The notes under the pieces are model-generated. The model was not told the DNA's origin and did not search any database. It saw nothing but the letters and a program-made list of their open reading frames with translations. A DNA stretch of 64,000 nt from Vagococcus allomyrinae (GTDB lineage: Bacteria > Bacillota > Bacilli > Lactobacillales > Vagococcaceae), in assembly GCF_017829975.1 (NCBI RefSeq), contig NZ_JAEEGA010000003.1, positions 1-64,000 on the forward strand, given 5' to 3'. Position numbers and translations under genes: made by a program. Every line of letters starts with the position of its first letter. Position 1 is the first letter of the stretch. Shown here in pieces: positions 8,535 to 20,731 of this stretch.

Positions 8535-8618
8535 ACTTGCAAGACGCTTAAGCCCGCCCAGTAAATAAAAAAAGGGTATTCATTTATTATTCCTTTCTTA
8601 GGCGGGATTTGCAAGTGA
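8535..8618. repeat. long imperfect inverted repeat upstream of dacA
   Basis: ACTTGCAA (8535-8542) and CCCGCC (8553-8558) are answered by GGCGGG (8601-8606) and TTGCAAGT (8609-8616), with an AT-rich centre that can fold further. It lies 135 bases upstream of dacA and downstream of the terminator at 8633-8664. It could be part of the dacA leader or an intergenic repeat; no known RNA family was recognised. Confidence 0.45.
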
Positions 8619-8632
8619 ATTTTTTAAAAACA

Positions 8633-8664
8633 CAAAAAAAAGTTGAATCGAAATGATTCAACTT
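8633..8664 (-). terminator. terminator after the membrane-anchored protein gene
   Basis: AAGTTGAATC / GATTCAACTT stem with a 5-base loop followed by seven T on the minus strand, 9 bases after the stop codon of the gene at 8673-9338. Confidence 0.9.
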
Positions 8665-8672
8665 ACTCATCA

Positions 8673-9338
8673 TTATTGACCCGTCGTACTGCTGTTTTGC
8701 AATTCATCGATCACTTCTTCTTCAGTACTTTGTGTCGTTTGTTTCTCAGCTTCCGCTTGTTTCTCTGCGTTAATTCGATCTAACTCATCACCTGAAGGTC
8801 GAATCAAACTATTGAGATGATCAACTAAATACAATTCAATCTCCTGCTGATTATCCAGACTAATGCGTTCAACTTCTTGTTGATTTTCAAAATAGATCAA
8901 CGTTATACCGCCTTTAAGGTGGTAAAAATCAGTTACCTTTGTTACGTTATAAAGTATCGGAAAGAAAAATACTGTCCCCTCAAATTCCGCCATCTTACCT
9001 TTGTCATTTAAAATCTCCACAAACTGATCATAATTTTTATCTTTTGGGTCAACAATCGCCACAAGGATTTTATCGTTTTTTCGAATCGTGCTCTCCAATT
9101 GGTCAAAGTTAACAGTCTCCACTTGCTTGATGTCGGACACTTGGGCCATCACTAAAGAATCGGCTTGTTTAATACGTATTTTACGTTGAGTATTAGGTAA
9201 AACCACTGCTATGACTAAGATAACTAACACAACAGATAACCCAGCAATTGCAGATACTTGCCAGTTTTCTTTTACATAATGAATAAACGCTTTCGCTCTT
9301 TTTACCACAATCTCTTTAATGTTCTCAAATTTCTCCAT
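8673..9338 (-). CDS. membrane-anchored extracytoplasmic protein of unknown function
   Basis: 221 residues: a basic cytoplasmic stretch, one transmembrane helix (about 29-50), an external domain (about 60-180) and a charged Glu/Gln/Thr-rich tail. The pattern ILVAIVDPKDKNYDQFVEIL followed by a strand-rich segment is reminiscent of a thioredoxin fold, but there is no CxxC, so redox activity is unlikely. Not recognised beyond that. It is divergent from rqcH with about 130 bases between them and is followed by its own terminator. Confidence 0.7.
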   Translation of the reverse strand: MEKFENIKEIVVKRAKAFIHYVKENWQVSAIAGLSVVLVILVIAVVLPNTQRKIRIKQADSLVMAQVSDIKQVETVNFDQLESTIRKNDKILVAIVDPKDKNYDQFVEILNDKGKMAEFEGTVFFFPILYNVTKVTDFYHLKGGITLIYFENQQEVERISLDNQQEIELYLVDHLNSLIRPSGDELDRINAEKQAEAEKQTTQSTEEEVIDELQNSSTTGQ

Positions 9339-9466
9339 TCACTTCACCCTTACTCTGTTATAATAATAGTATACTCATTGCAGAAAGAAAAGGAAAGACA
9401 AAATAAGAAATCCTTTTTTCTTCTCATGTAAAAATGAGTAATTTAAAAAGAAACGAGGCAATACAT

Positions 9467-11167
9467 ATGTCATTCGATGGCGTTTTTACACGTGCTATGA
9501 CGGCTGAATTGAATAATAAACTTCTTAATGGACGTCTATCAAAAATTCATCAGCCTTACGATAATGAAATCATCCTAGTAATTCGCAATCAAGGGAAGAA
9601 CCACAAGCTTTTGTTGTCAGCTCACCCAACTTATGCGCGCATGCAACTAACAAGCGTTGACTATCAGAACCCGCCTATTGCGCCCAACTTCTGTATGATG
9701 TTGCGAAAATATTTAGAAGGAGCTATCCTCCAAAAAATTGAACAAGTCGACAATGACCGAATTATTCACTTTGCTTTCTCCAAGCGCAATGAACTAGGAG
9801 ATTTAGAGAACATTGTTCTTGTAGTTGAATTAATGGGTCGCCACAGCACCATCGTCTTAGTCAATCACGAATCAAAAAAGATACTTGACTGTATTAAACA
9901 TGTTGGTCCAAGCCAAAATACGTATCGCACCTTACTTCCTGGAGCAAGCTATGTTAATCCACCTCTAAATGACTCACAGCTCAACCCTTTCTCAGTCAAC
10001 CAAACTCGTCTTTTTGACTTATTGGCAACAGCAGATGATTTGACAGGGAAATTTCTGCAACAGCATTTTCAAGGCCTTGGTTTTGACACAGCCACTGAAT
10101 TAGCTACCCGTTTAAGCGCCCAACCGACTGAACGAATGAAGACGTGGTATGGTTTCTGGGAAGCAATTGACAATACACCGGAACCAAGCTTGAGCCTTTA
10201 TCAAGGAAAAGAGTACTTTACTCCCATCGCTTACGATTATCTAGGGAATGAGCGGCAAAGTTTCCCGACCCTCAGTGAATTATTGGAAGCCTATTATTTA
10301 GGCAAGGCTGAACGAGAACGGGTTAAACAACAAGCTGGAGAACTTATCCGCAAAATTGACAATGAATACAAAAAGACCATTGCGAAAATTAAAAAGTTAG
10401 AAAAAGCCTTAGGTGACACGGAAAATGCTGAAGAGTTTCGCCAAAAAGGCGAGCTCTTAACCACCTTCCTTCATCAAGTAGAGCGAGGAGCAAAAAAAGT
10501 TACCTTAGAGAATTATTATGATGAGAATGCGCCCATCACGATTAACCTTCGTGAAGACTTATCACCTGCTCAAAACGCTCAGAAATTCTTTCAAAAATAC
10601 GCTAAACTTAAAAATGGAGTAAAAATCATTGCCGCTCAAATTGAGTCTGCTAAAAAAGAAGCCGCTTATCTAGAATCGGTCCTTGCACAACTAGAAATCG
10701 CGACACCAATGGATATAGATGTGATTCGTGAAGAATTGATTGAAGGCAAATACATCCGGCTAAAACAAAAAGCTGGCCAACGGAAAAAATTACCGAAAAG
10801 TAAACCTGAAAAATATCAAGCCTCTGATGGCACGTTGATATTAGTCGGTAAAAACAATTTACAAAATGATCAACTAACCCTTAAAACAGCTAATAAAAAT
10901 GATATTTGGCTTCACGCAAAAGACATTCCTGGGTCACATGTGATTATCCAAGACAGTCAGCCTAGCGAAACAACCATCGCCGAAGCTGCCAATATCGCCG
11001 GCTACTTTTCAAAATTCCGCTTATCAAGCTCTGTTCCTATTGATTACGTGGCGGTTCGCCATGTAAAAAAACCAAATGGAGCAAAGCCTGGATATGTTAT
11101 CTATGAAAACCAACAAACCATCTATGTCACCCCTGACAAAGAGCTGGTTCAACGTCTCAAACTATAA
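9467..11167 (+). CDS. rqcH: RqcH, Rqc2-type ribosome quality control protein (FbpA/NFACT family)
   Basis: A full-length NFACT protein: N-terminal NFACT-N domain (MSFDGVFTRAMTAELN to about 200), HhH region, long coiled coil (about 270-420) and the C-terminal NFACT-R domain with DIWLHAKDIPGSHVII near residue 485. RqcH binds obstructed 50S subunits and recruits tRNA-Ala to add C-terminal alanine tails; older annotations call it fibronectin-binding protein. An ATG 33 bases upstream lacks a ribosome binding site. ATG at 9467 has GAGG at 8 bases and matches the family N-terminus, so it is chosen. Confidence 0.93.
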   Translation: MSFDGVFTRAMTAELNNKLLNGRLSKIHQPYDNEIILVIRNQGKNHKLLLSAHPTYARMQLTSVDYQNPPIAPNFCMMLRKYLEGAILQKIEQVDNDRIIHFAFSKRNELGDLENIVLVVELMGRHSTIVLVNHESKKILDCIKHVGPSQNTYRTLLPGASYVNPPLNDSQLNPFSVNQTRLFDLLATADDLTGKFLQQHFQGLGFDTATELATRLSAQPTERMKTWYGFWEAIDNTPEPSLSLYQGKEYFTPIAYDYLGNERQSFPTLSELLEAYYLGKAERERVKQQAGELIRKIDNEYKKTIAKIKKLEKALGDTENAEEFRQKGELLTTFLHQVERGAKKVTLENYYDENAPITINLREDLSPAQNAQKFFQKYAKLKNGVKIIAAQIESAKKEAAYLESVLAQLEIATPMDIDVIREELIEGKYIRLKQKAGQRKKLPKSKPEKYQASDGTLILVGKNNLQNDQLTLKTANKNDIWLHAKDIPGSHVIIQDSQPSETTIAEAANIAGYFSKFRLSSSVPIDYVAVRHVKKPNGAKPGYVIYENQQTIYVTPDKELVQRLKL

Positions 11168-11170
11168 AAA

Positions 11171-11208
11171 GGTGACACGCTCCTGACTCTTGGAGTGTGT
11201 CACCTTTT
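11171..11208. terminator. bidirectional terminator between rqcH and the ABC-F gene
   Basis: GGTGACAC-g-CTCC stem closing on GGAG-t-GTGTCACC, with an A-run before and TTTTA after. It serves the convergent rqcH and ABC-F genes. Confidence 0.9.
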
Positions 11209-11253
11209 ATCCTGTTCAACGTCTATGCTCGATAAACAACCAACTAACTGGAA

Positions 11254-12831
11254 TTATCTGGATAAACGAGAACTAATTGTTTGATGATCGATCGTAAAAT
11301 AAGTTATTGTCGTCTTTTCTAAAAAATACCGATCATGAGAAACCACTAATAACGTGCCTTGGTAGTAACTTAAAACCTCTTCTAGCAACTCACGAGTTTC
11401 AATGTCCAAATGATTGGTTGGCTCATCTAACACTAATAAATTATTAGGTTGTTGCATCAATTTTGCCAATTCCAACCGGACTTTCTCACCACCACTTAAG
11501 TTGCCCACTTGGCGGAACACATCATCTTTAAAAAAAAGATATTTCGCCAACGTGCGCCGACTTTCTTCTTCATGTAATTGACAACTACTGCGGAAAGCAT
11601 CCAAAACCGTTTGTTGCCGGTTTTCATAGTCAATCGATTGAGACAAGTAACCCACTTGAACCTGACTACCAAGCTTAATTTGCCCTTGATCAACAGGGTA
11701 TTCCCCCAGTAGCATTTTTAAAATGGTGCTCTTGCCACTACCATTAGGCCCAAGAATCGCCGCCTTATCTTGCCAAAACAAGTTAAAATCAAGCTGATTG
11801 AATAATACTTTTCCTGCAAAGGCCTTTGAGACACCTTTAAATTCCAAGACTTCCTTCCCTGATCGCTGGCTGAAATTAAATGATTTCATCAAAGCGACTT
11901 GCTCCTTCGGCGGTCGACTGATTTCCTCCATTTGCTCCAAGCGTTTCTCCAAATGCTTAGCGCGCTTGAAAAACTTCTCGTTATCACTTTCATGTCCCCA
12001 TTGACGATAACGGCGAATGGCCTCTTTAATTTTTTTGATTTCCTTCTGTTGTTCCTCGTAGTCTTTCGCCAACAATTCCATGCGCTTTTTCTTGGCTGCT
12101 TGATAAGCAGAATAATTCCCTTGATATACCACTGCCTCATAATCCAACTCGATAATCGTATCGACCACCTGATTGAGAAAATGACGATCATGAGAGACCA
12201 CTAAAAAGGTCTTCTTTGATTTACTCATATAATTTCCCAGCCAAGCTAACCCTTGCAAATCAAGATGATTCGTCGGCTCATCCATCAGAAATACGTCTGG
12301 ATTTTCTAGCAAGACTTTAGCCAAAGCCAACAAGGTTTGCTCCCCTCCACTTAAGGAAGTTACCTGTTGAGTTAGCAGCGGAAAAATACCTAAACCATTG
12401 GCAATGGTCTCAAGATTACTTTCGATTTCGTAGCCACCTTCCTCTTCAAACTTTTCTTGAAGTTTGCCATACTTGACTAAAAGAACTTCCAACTCGTCAC
12501 CAGCTGTCGCAAACTGGCTTTCCAACAATCTGAGTTGCCCACCAATTTCCAATAAATCTGCTCGAGCCGATAAAAGAAAATCCCTCCCTACCAAACCAAC
12601 AGCACTCACTCGTTCTTGAGATAAGTAACCTATTGACACGTGATTACGAATACTGAGATGACCTTCATCCCGACCTTCAATCCCCATAATCATTTTTAAT
12701 AAAGTTGACTTCCCACAGCCATTTCGCCCAATTATGCCTACCTTTTGGCCCTCTTTAATACGCATATCTAAATTTTCAAATAGCAACTCACCGCCAATGG
12801 TTTTCGTTACATTGTTCAACTGGATAATCAT
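11254..12831 (-). CDS. ABC-F family ribosome-acting ATPase
   Basis: Two ABC cassettes on one chain of 525 residues with no transmembrane segment: Walker A GRNGCGKST (near 37) and GPNGSGKST (near 353), signatures SLSGGEQTLL and NLSGGEKVRL, and Walker B MDEPTNHLDL / LDEPTNHLDI. A basic coiled interdomain linker (about 245-310) is the part that reaches the ribosomal peptidyl-transferase centre in this family. ABC-F proteins either tune translation or dislodge ribosome-targeting antibiotics; which applies here cannot be read from the sequence. An upstream in-frame extension of 56 codons has no family similarity; ATG at 12831 follows AAGG. The leader ORFs and terminator upstream favour an inducible resistance-type role. 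Confidence 0.88.
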   Translation of the reverse strand: MIIQLNNVTKTIGGELLFENLDMRIKEGQKVGIIGRNGCGKSTLLKMIMGIEGRDEGHLSIRNHVSIGYLSQERVSAVGLVGRDFLLSARADLLEIGGQLRLLESQFATAGDELEVLLVKYGKLQEKFEEEGGYEIESNLETIANGLGIFPLLTQQVTSLSGGEQTLLALAKVLLENPDVFLMDEPTNHLDLQGLAWLGNYMSKSKKTFLVVSHDRHFLNQVVDTIIELDYEAVVYQGNYSAYQAAKKKRMELLAKDYEEQQKEIKKIKEAIRRYRQWGHESDNEKFFKRAKHLEKRLEQMEEISRPPKEQVALMKSFNFSQRSGKEVLEFKGVSKAFAGKVLFNQLDFNLFWQDKAAILGPNGSGKSTILKMLLGEYPVDQGQIKLGSQVQVGYLSQSIDYENRQQTVLDAFRSSCQLHEEESRRTLAKYLFFKDDVFRQVGNLSGGEKVRLELAKLMQQPNNLLVLDEPTNHLDIETRELLEEVLSYYQGTLLVVSHDRYFLEKTTITYFTIDHQTISSRLSR

Positions 12832-12973
12832 TTTTTGCCTTCTTTCTTCCATTCGAGGCAAATTTTCACTGTGTCTAAAAAGCAGAAGAAACAGCTTTGT
12901 CAAGGTTGTCCTAACTAATTCGCAAATCCTACAACAGAATCTGTCTTCAGGGCAATGCAAACTAACCATCGCC

Positions 12974-13003
12974 AAAAAGAGCCATGACAAAGACGTCATG
13001 GCT
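12974..13003 (-). terminator. terminator in the leader of the ABC-F gene (candidate attenuator)
   Basis: AGCCATGAC / GTCATGGCT, a perfect 9-bp stem with a 6-base loop, then CTTTTTGG on the minus strand. It is 21 bases after the second leader ORF and about 145 bases before the ABC-F start, so it would stop transcripts from the upstream promoter unless it is prevented from folding. Confidence 0.75.
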
Positions 13004-13024
13004 GCTACACTATCGATAACGATG

Positions 13025-13081
13025 TTATTTAATAATGAATTTAGTCGTAATAAAAATTAGCCTGAATGGTCTTTTTCTCAT
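13025..13081 (-). CDS. leader ORF 2 upstream of the ABC-F gene (18 residues)
   Basis: ATG at 13081 begins two bases after the stop of leader ORF 1, so translation could be coupled; it has no strong ribosome binding site of its own. The predicted peptide starts MRKRPFRLIF. Its basic-X-basic pattern recalls the motif that makes ribosomes stall with macrolides in known leader peptides, which is suggestive only. CAT and GGCT within it can pair with the AGCCATG arm of the downstream terminator. Confidence 0.4.
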   Translation of the reverse strand: MRKRPFRLIFITTKFIIK

Positions 13082-13083
13082 AT

Positions 13084-13200
13084 TTAATTGCTGTTTTTGG
13101 ACACACTTGTCCCCTTAGCAAAAAATACGGAAATAATTGCACGGTTAAGAGCAATAAAACGTTGCAGTTTTTTGTTATTGATCTCTCCTGTACAAAACAT
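13084..13200 (-). CDS. leader ORF 1 upstream of the ABC-F gene (38 residues)
   Basis: ATG at 13200 follows GGTGG at 11 bases and lies about 30 bases after the start predicted from the promoter at 13236-13264. The 38-residue product has a hydrophobic centre (IALNRAIISVFFAKG). No homologue was recognised. Its place between a promoter and a terminator in front of an ABC-F gene fits a regulatory leader peptide. Confidence 0.45.
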   Translation of the reverse strand: MFCTGEINNKKLQRFIALNRAIISVFFAKGTSVSKNSN

Positions 13201-13235
13201 CTGACCATTCACCACCTTTTTATTATAGTACCCAT

Positions 13236-13264
13236 ATAATAACAAATAATCACCTTGATGTAAA
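13236..13264 (-). promoter_or_regulatory. promoter of the ABC-F leader
   Basis: Minus-strand TTTACA (13264-13259), 17-base spacer, TATTAT (13241-13236). A much weaker promoter candidate, TTGACA-N17-TTTTAG, lies downstream of the terminator at 12875-12903. Confidence 0.65.
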
Positions 13265-13288
13265 GGAACGAAAAAGCAACTAGTTCAC

Positions 13289-14308
13289 TTACTTGCTAGC
13301 CCTTGGCGATTTTTGATTTTTTTGCGTACTTTCCCTAATAATTAATTTTGGTGGTATCGTATGCTTAATTGGATAATCATACGATTTGACCAACATGCGA
13401 TTTAACAACTCAATGGTAACCTGAACCATAAAATCAATTTGCAAACGGATGGTCGTCAAAGCAGGCACCAGAAACTCTGATGAGGACAAATCATTAAACC
13501 CGATTAAACTAACATCTGAGGGAATTTGGATCCCCATTTCATGAGCCGCTTTGTAACAACCGACAGCCATCGAGTCATTTGCAATAAAAATCGCCGTCGG
13601 TCGGTCCGCTTTGTTCATCAACTCTTTGAATAAGCGATAACCATCGGCTGGTGTGTACTTGCCAACAAGGGTCCACTCACTATTCAACAATTGCTGTTTC
13701 TGCAAATAGCGTTCATAGACCACTTGCCGTTCATCCATAGCAAAATTTTCATCTTCCCCACCAATAAACCCAATTTTTCGATGGTCTAACTCTATCAGAT
13801 AATTAAGGGCTTTTTCTGTCCCCAATTTAAAATCAATCACCACGGACATAAACTGTTCTGGCGCAGGGGATGAATCGATAAATACAACTCGTTTGCCCAG
13901 TGTTTCAAGCCAGGCAACATCCTCTAAGTCAAATAGCCCCAAGCAGACAATAGCATCTAAGCTGCTCAAAAACTTTTGCGGGTATTGTTTTGTGATGCGT
14001 TGGATTTTTTTACCATCTAAAAGTAAATGTTTTTCTAATGCCACTCGAATCGCCAAATAATAGACATCTTCCAGCTCTTCTTCAGCCGAGTAACTGCACA
14101 ATAAGCCGATGGTCTGCTGGTTGTCCTTTTTCTTTTTGGTTTTTGGAGTTTCATAGTCCAATTCTTCTGCGGCTTCAAATATACGGATTTTCGTTTCATT
14201 TGGCACATTCAATGTTGTGTCATAATTCAAAACACGAGATACCGTTGCAGGTGATACCTCTGCGATTGCTGCTATGTCCTTAATGGTTGGATTTCGTTTC
14301 TTCGTCAT
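13289..14308 (-). CDS. LacI/GalR-family repressor, last gene of the beta-galactoside operon
   Basis: N-terminal LacI helix-turn-helix (TIKDIAAIAEVSPATVSRVLN, residues 8-28) and a sugar-binding-protein-like sensor domain with the C-terminal motifs IFIANDSMAVGCYKAAHEMG and VSLIGFNDLSSSEF. It overlaps the EamA gene by 4 bases (ATGA), so it is co-transcribed with the operon. Repression with sugar release, acting at the TTTACTAAAT repeats near 23059-23130, is inferred and would make the operon self-limiting. The inducing sugar is unknown. Confidence 0.85.
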   Translation of the reverse strand: MTKKRNPTIKDIAAIAEVSPATVSRVLNYDTTLNVPNETKIRIFEAAEELDYETPKTKKKKDNQQTIGLLCSYSAEEELEDVYYLAIRVALEKHLLLDGKKIQRITKQYPQKFLSSLDAIVCLGLFDLEDVAWLETLGKRVVFIDSSPAPEQFMSVVIDFKLGTEKALNYLIELDHRKIGFIGGEDENFAMDERQVVYERYLQKQQLLNSEWTLVGKYTPADGYRLFKELMNKADRPTAIFIANDSMAVGCYKAAHEMGIQIPSDVSLIGFNDLSSSEFLVPALTTIRLQIDFMVQVTIELLNRMLVKSYDYPIKHTIPPKLIIRESTQKNQKSPRASK

Positions 14309-15198
14309 ATGCGCTCTTCACCTTCTGAAAGCTTTTTAGCTTTCGGTTTTAACTCTACTATTAGTATACCTAAAAAAATTAAGATTGCACCAATTATCAT
14401 TTGTAGATTGACGACTTCATTTAGCAATAAAACAGCCCCCAGCATCCCAAAGAAGGCTTCTGTGGATAAGATGACAGCCGCCTCACTGCTAGTCGTGTAC
14501 ATTTGCGAATAGGTCTGCAAGAAATAAGCCACTAGCGTACTGATTAATCCCAGATACAAGACTGGTACCAGTGATTGTTGCGATAGAGATGGCATCGTCC
14601 CACCATTAAACACTAACATCAACAAACTACACGCCGCAGCCCCTCCCATTTGAATTAAGGTGATGGCCCACGCCTGATCCTCTTTAACAAAAATATCGGT
14701 GAAAAAAATATGTAAGGCAAAAAAGCAAGCACAAACTAAGGTTAACACATCTCCTCGATTTAGGAAGGTCAACTTGCTAGTATCTAAAGAGATAAACGCG
14801 ATCCCTAAAAAGCTAACAATCGCTCCTATTAGGCCTTTAATGGGGATTTTTTTACGAAAAATAAGCAAGCCTAAAAAAGGAACAATCACCACATTGACAG
14901 CCGTCAAAAAAGCATTGCGTGAGGGCGTCGTATATTGTAGCCCAATGGTTTGAAACATAAATGCCAGATAGAGGATCACTCCTAAAAAAGCGCTCTTGAT
15001 AACAGTCGGCTTTTTTAAAGTCCTTAGTCGCTTAAGATTTAGAACTACCAATACAACAAATGCTAACGTAAATCTGATGGCTAATATTTGGAAGGGGTTA
15101 AAATAAGCTAAAGCCAACGAACTAGCCACAAACCCGTTTCCCCAAATAATGGCTACAGCAATTAAACCTAACTGTCCTAATCTCCTGCTTCTAGCCAT
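14305..15198 (-). CDS. EamA/DMT-family transporter
   Basis: 297 residues with about ten hydrophobic helices in two EamA repeats (GNGFVASSLALAYFNPFQIL and the second half ending ILIFLGILIVELKPK). Members of the drug/metabolite superfamily export or import small metabolites; the substrate cannot be read from sequence. It sits between the GH63 and LacI genes with 8-base and 4-base overlaps, so it is part of the sugar operon. It may export a breakdown product or an accumulated sugar (inference). Confidence 0.85.
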   Translation of the reverse strand: MARSRRLGQLGLIAVAIIWGNGFVASSLALAYFNPFQILAIRFTLAFVVLVVLNLKRLRTLKKPTVIKSAFLGVILYLAFMFQTIGLQYTTPSRNAFLTAVNVVIVPFLGLLIFRKKIPIKGLIGAIVSFLGIAFISLDTSKLTFLNRGDVLTLVCACFFALHIFFTDIFVKEDQAWAITLIQMGGAAACSLLMLVFNGGTMPSLSQQSLVPVLYLGLISTLVAYFLQTYSQMYTTSSEAAVILSTEAFFGMLGAVLLLNEVVNLQMIIGAILIFLGILIVELKPKAKKLSEGEERI

Positions 15199-16906
15199 TC
15201 TCCAACTCCTTTAAATAATTCCCTAATAATAAAAACACACTTGACGTCCACGTGAAAGCTAAATCATCATTCCCCGCTCCAGTCTCTGGATTATAGTTTT
15301 CAGCCATGCCGTGCTCATTCGCTAATTGACAATATTTTTGTGCCAATCGTTTAGCGATTTCCAAATGCCCACTACGACGAAAAGCATCAAAAAAGATAAA
15401 GCTCGCTGGGGCCCAAATCGGACCTAACCAATAACCATCTACCTGATAATGAGGACTGTCCTTAGCTTCTGTCTGCAAACCAAAAGGCCCTTCGAATTGC
15501 GTGATAATCCGCTGAATTAAACGCGTCACAAGCGATTCTGGCAGGCGGTAACTAATCACCAACGGCAGACAAAGGAGCAAGCTGTGAGACTCCTCAATCG
15601 GCTCTCCTGTTCGATAAGAACGAGCCATAAAATGATCGCCATCGTAAAGCACCTTTAACAACTGTTCGGTTAGTTGATCTGCTAATTGTTGCCACCGCTC
15701 ACTATCATCAGAGCGACCTAATTGTTTGGCCCACCTTCCTAAGATGTCCATTTGCTGAATGAGATATCCGCTTAAATCAGGAGAGATGACAGGCAATCCT
15801 TGATGAAAAATACTGGCATTATCCCAGCCCGAGTCGTTTCCATGAGTGTAATAAGGCAACCCATGATCGCTCATGCGGTAAGTTAGCCAAAAATTAGTCG
15901 ACGCCGCAATGCTGTCATAAATCACATCTAATTGCGCTGGCTGGCTAAAATAGGGGTGAACAGCCATCAATTGTGAATAAGCCCAGCCGTGAATCGGCGG
16001 TTTACAACAATTATATGAGACAAACTGATCATTGATAAAATCAGGGTAAACTCCCGATTTATCCTGATGAGCCATAAAAACTTGAAACTGGCCAAACGCT
16101 AATTCAGGGTGTTCAGCAGCTACTCCCATCGCATTAAAGCAATTATCCCAACTCCAAATATTTTGCATCCAATTTTTTGACATATAAATCGACTCACTCG
16201 TCAGCTGACCAACCGGTCGAACAATGCTTGACCAGATGATATAATTGGCTAACGCCTGACCTTTACGATAGGCGTGAGGCACATCAGCTGTTTTTTCCCA
16301 CTCGCGGTATTCCTGCTCAACTAATTGATGGGCCTCTTCAAAAGTCGACAAAGACTTCATTTCCTTTGGTAAAACTACCTGATAATTATCAATCACTAGT
16401 TCCTGAGGCTTTTGTTGTCCATCTAAACAGATCTCAATAGTTGGATTGCCAACACGATACCAAGGAGCCTCCACCTTAATCTGACTGCCATTTAGTCTCA
16501 AGTGAAACTTTGTCTCTTTTTTATACGAAATGTACTCATACGTGTTTGAAGATAGTTGATTCAGGCTGTCATATCTGACTTTATGAGCCTTCAATCTGAC
16601 TGCCATTCCAACCACTTTCATACGTAATTGTTCCGCTGTCGGCAAAATCAAGGCGCAAAATTCAGTTGGCCGACTTCGCCGACTGATTTTTAAAAGACTT
16701 GCCGTGGTTTCGATCACATAGCTCTCATGAAACGCCTCGCTGGTCAAATCACTATTTCCTTCTAAGACGATCTCAAACAATTCACTAGGGGAATCATCTC
16801 CCCCGTGAACGTCGCGAATAAAGATCGCCTGATGTTGAGCCAGATAGGACACAGCAAAATAAGAACCTCTTCTTGAAAAAGGAATCTCTTTAATATCAAT
16901 CTTCAC
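15191..16906 (-). CDS. GH63-like (alpha/alpha)6-barrel glycoside hydrolase
   Basis: About 571 residues. The C-terminal two thirds carry the GH63 / mannosylglycerate-hydrolase-like barrel motifs NIWSWDNCFNAMG, HGNDSGWDNAS, YWLGPIWAPASFIFFDAF and GMAENYNPETGAG, with the Asp and Glu expected of an inverting glycosidase. It is probably a cytoplasmic alpha-glycosidase; there is no signal peptide. A TTG 30 bases upstream lies inside lacZ. The GTG at 16906, with GAGG at 8 bases, is preferred, which places the gene 10 bases after the lacZ stop. Pairing with LacZ suggests a heteroglycan substrate with both alpha and beta bonds (inference). Confidence 0.8.
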   Translation of the reverse strand: MKIDIKEIPFSRRGSYFAVSYLAQHQAIFIRDVHGGDDSPSELFEIVLEGNSDLTSEAFHESYVIETTASLLKISRRSRPTEFCALILPTAEQLRMKVVGMAVRLKAHKVRYDSLNQLSSNTYEYISYKKETKFHLRLNGSQIKVEAPWYRVGNPTIEICLDGQQKPQELVIDNYQVVLPKEMKSLSTFEEAHQLVEQEYREWEKTADVPHAYRKGQALANYIIWSSIVRPVGQLTSESIYMSKNWMQNIWSWDNCFNAMGVAAEHPELAFGQFQVFMAHQDKSGVYPDFINDQFVSYNCCKPPIHGWAYSQLMAVHPYFSQPAQLDVIYDSIAASTNFWLTYRMSDHGLPYYTHGNDSGWDNASIFHQGLPVISPDLSGYLIQQMDILGRWAKQLGRSDDSERWQQLADQLTEQLLKVLYDGDHFMARSYRTGEPIEESHSLLLCLPLVISYRLPESLVTRLIQRIITQFEGPFGLQTEAKDSPHYQVDGYWLGPIWAPASFIFFDAFRRSGHLEIAKRLAQKYCQLANEHGMAENYNPETGAGNDDLAFTWTSSVFLLLGNYLKELENG

Positions 16907-16916
16907 ACTCTCCACC

Positions 16917-20731
<3,815 letters not shown>

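Noticed and set aside
12832-12999. 56-codon N-terminal extension of the ABC-F protein
   Set aside because: The extended frame has no ribosome binding site and no family similarity, and it runs into the leader terminator. ATG at 12831 fits the family start.
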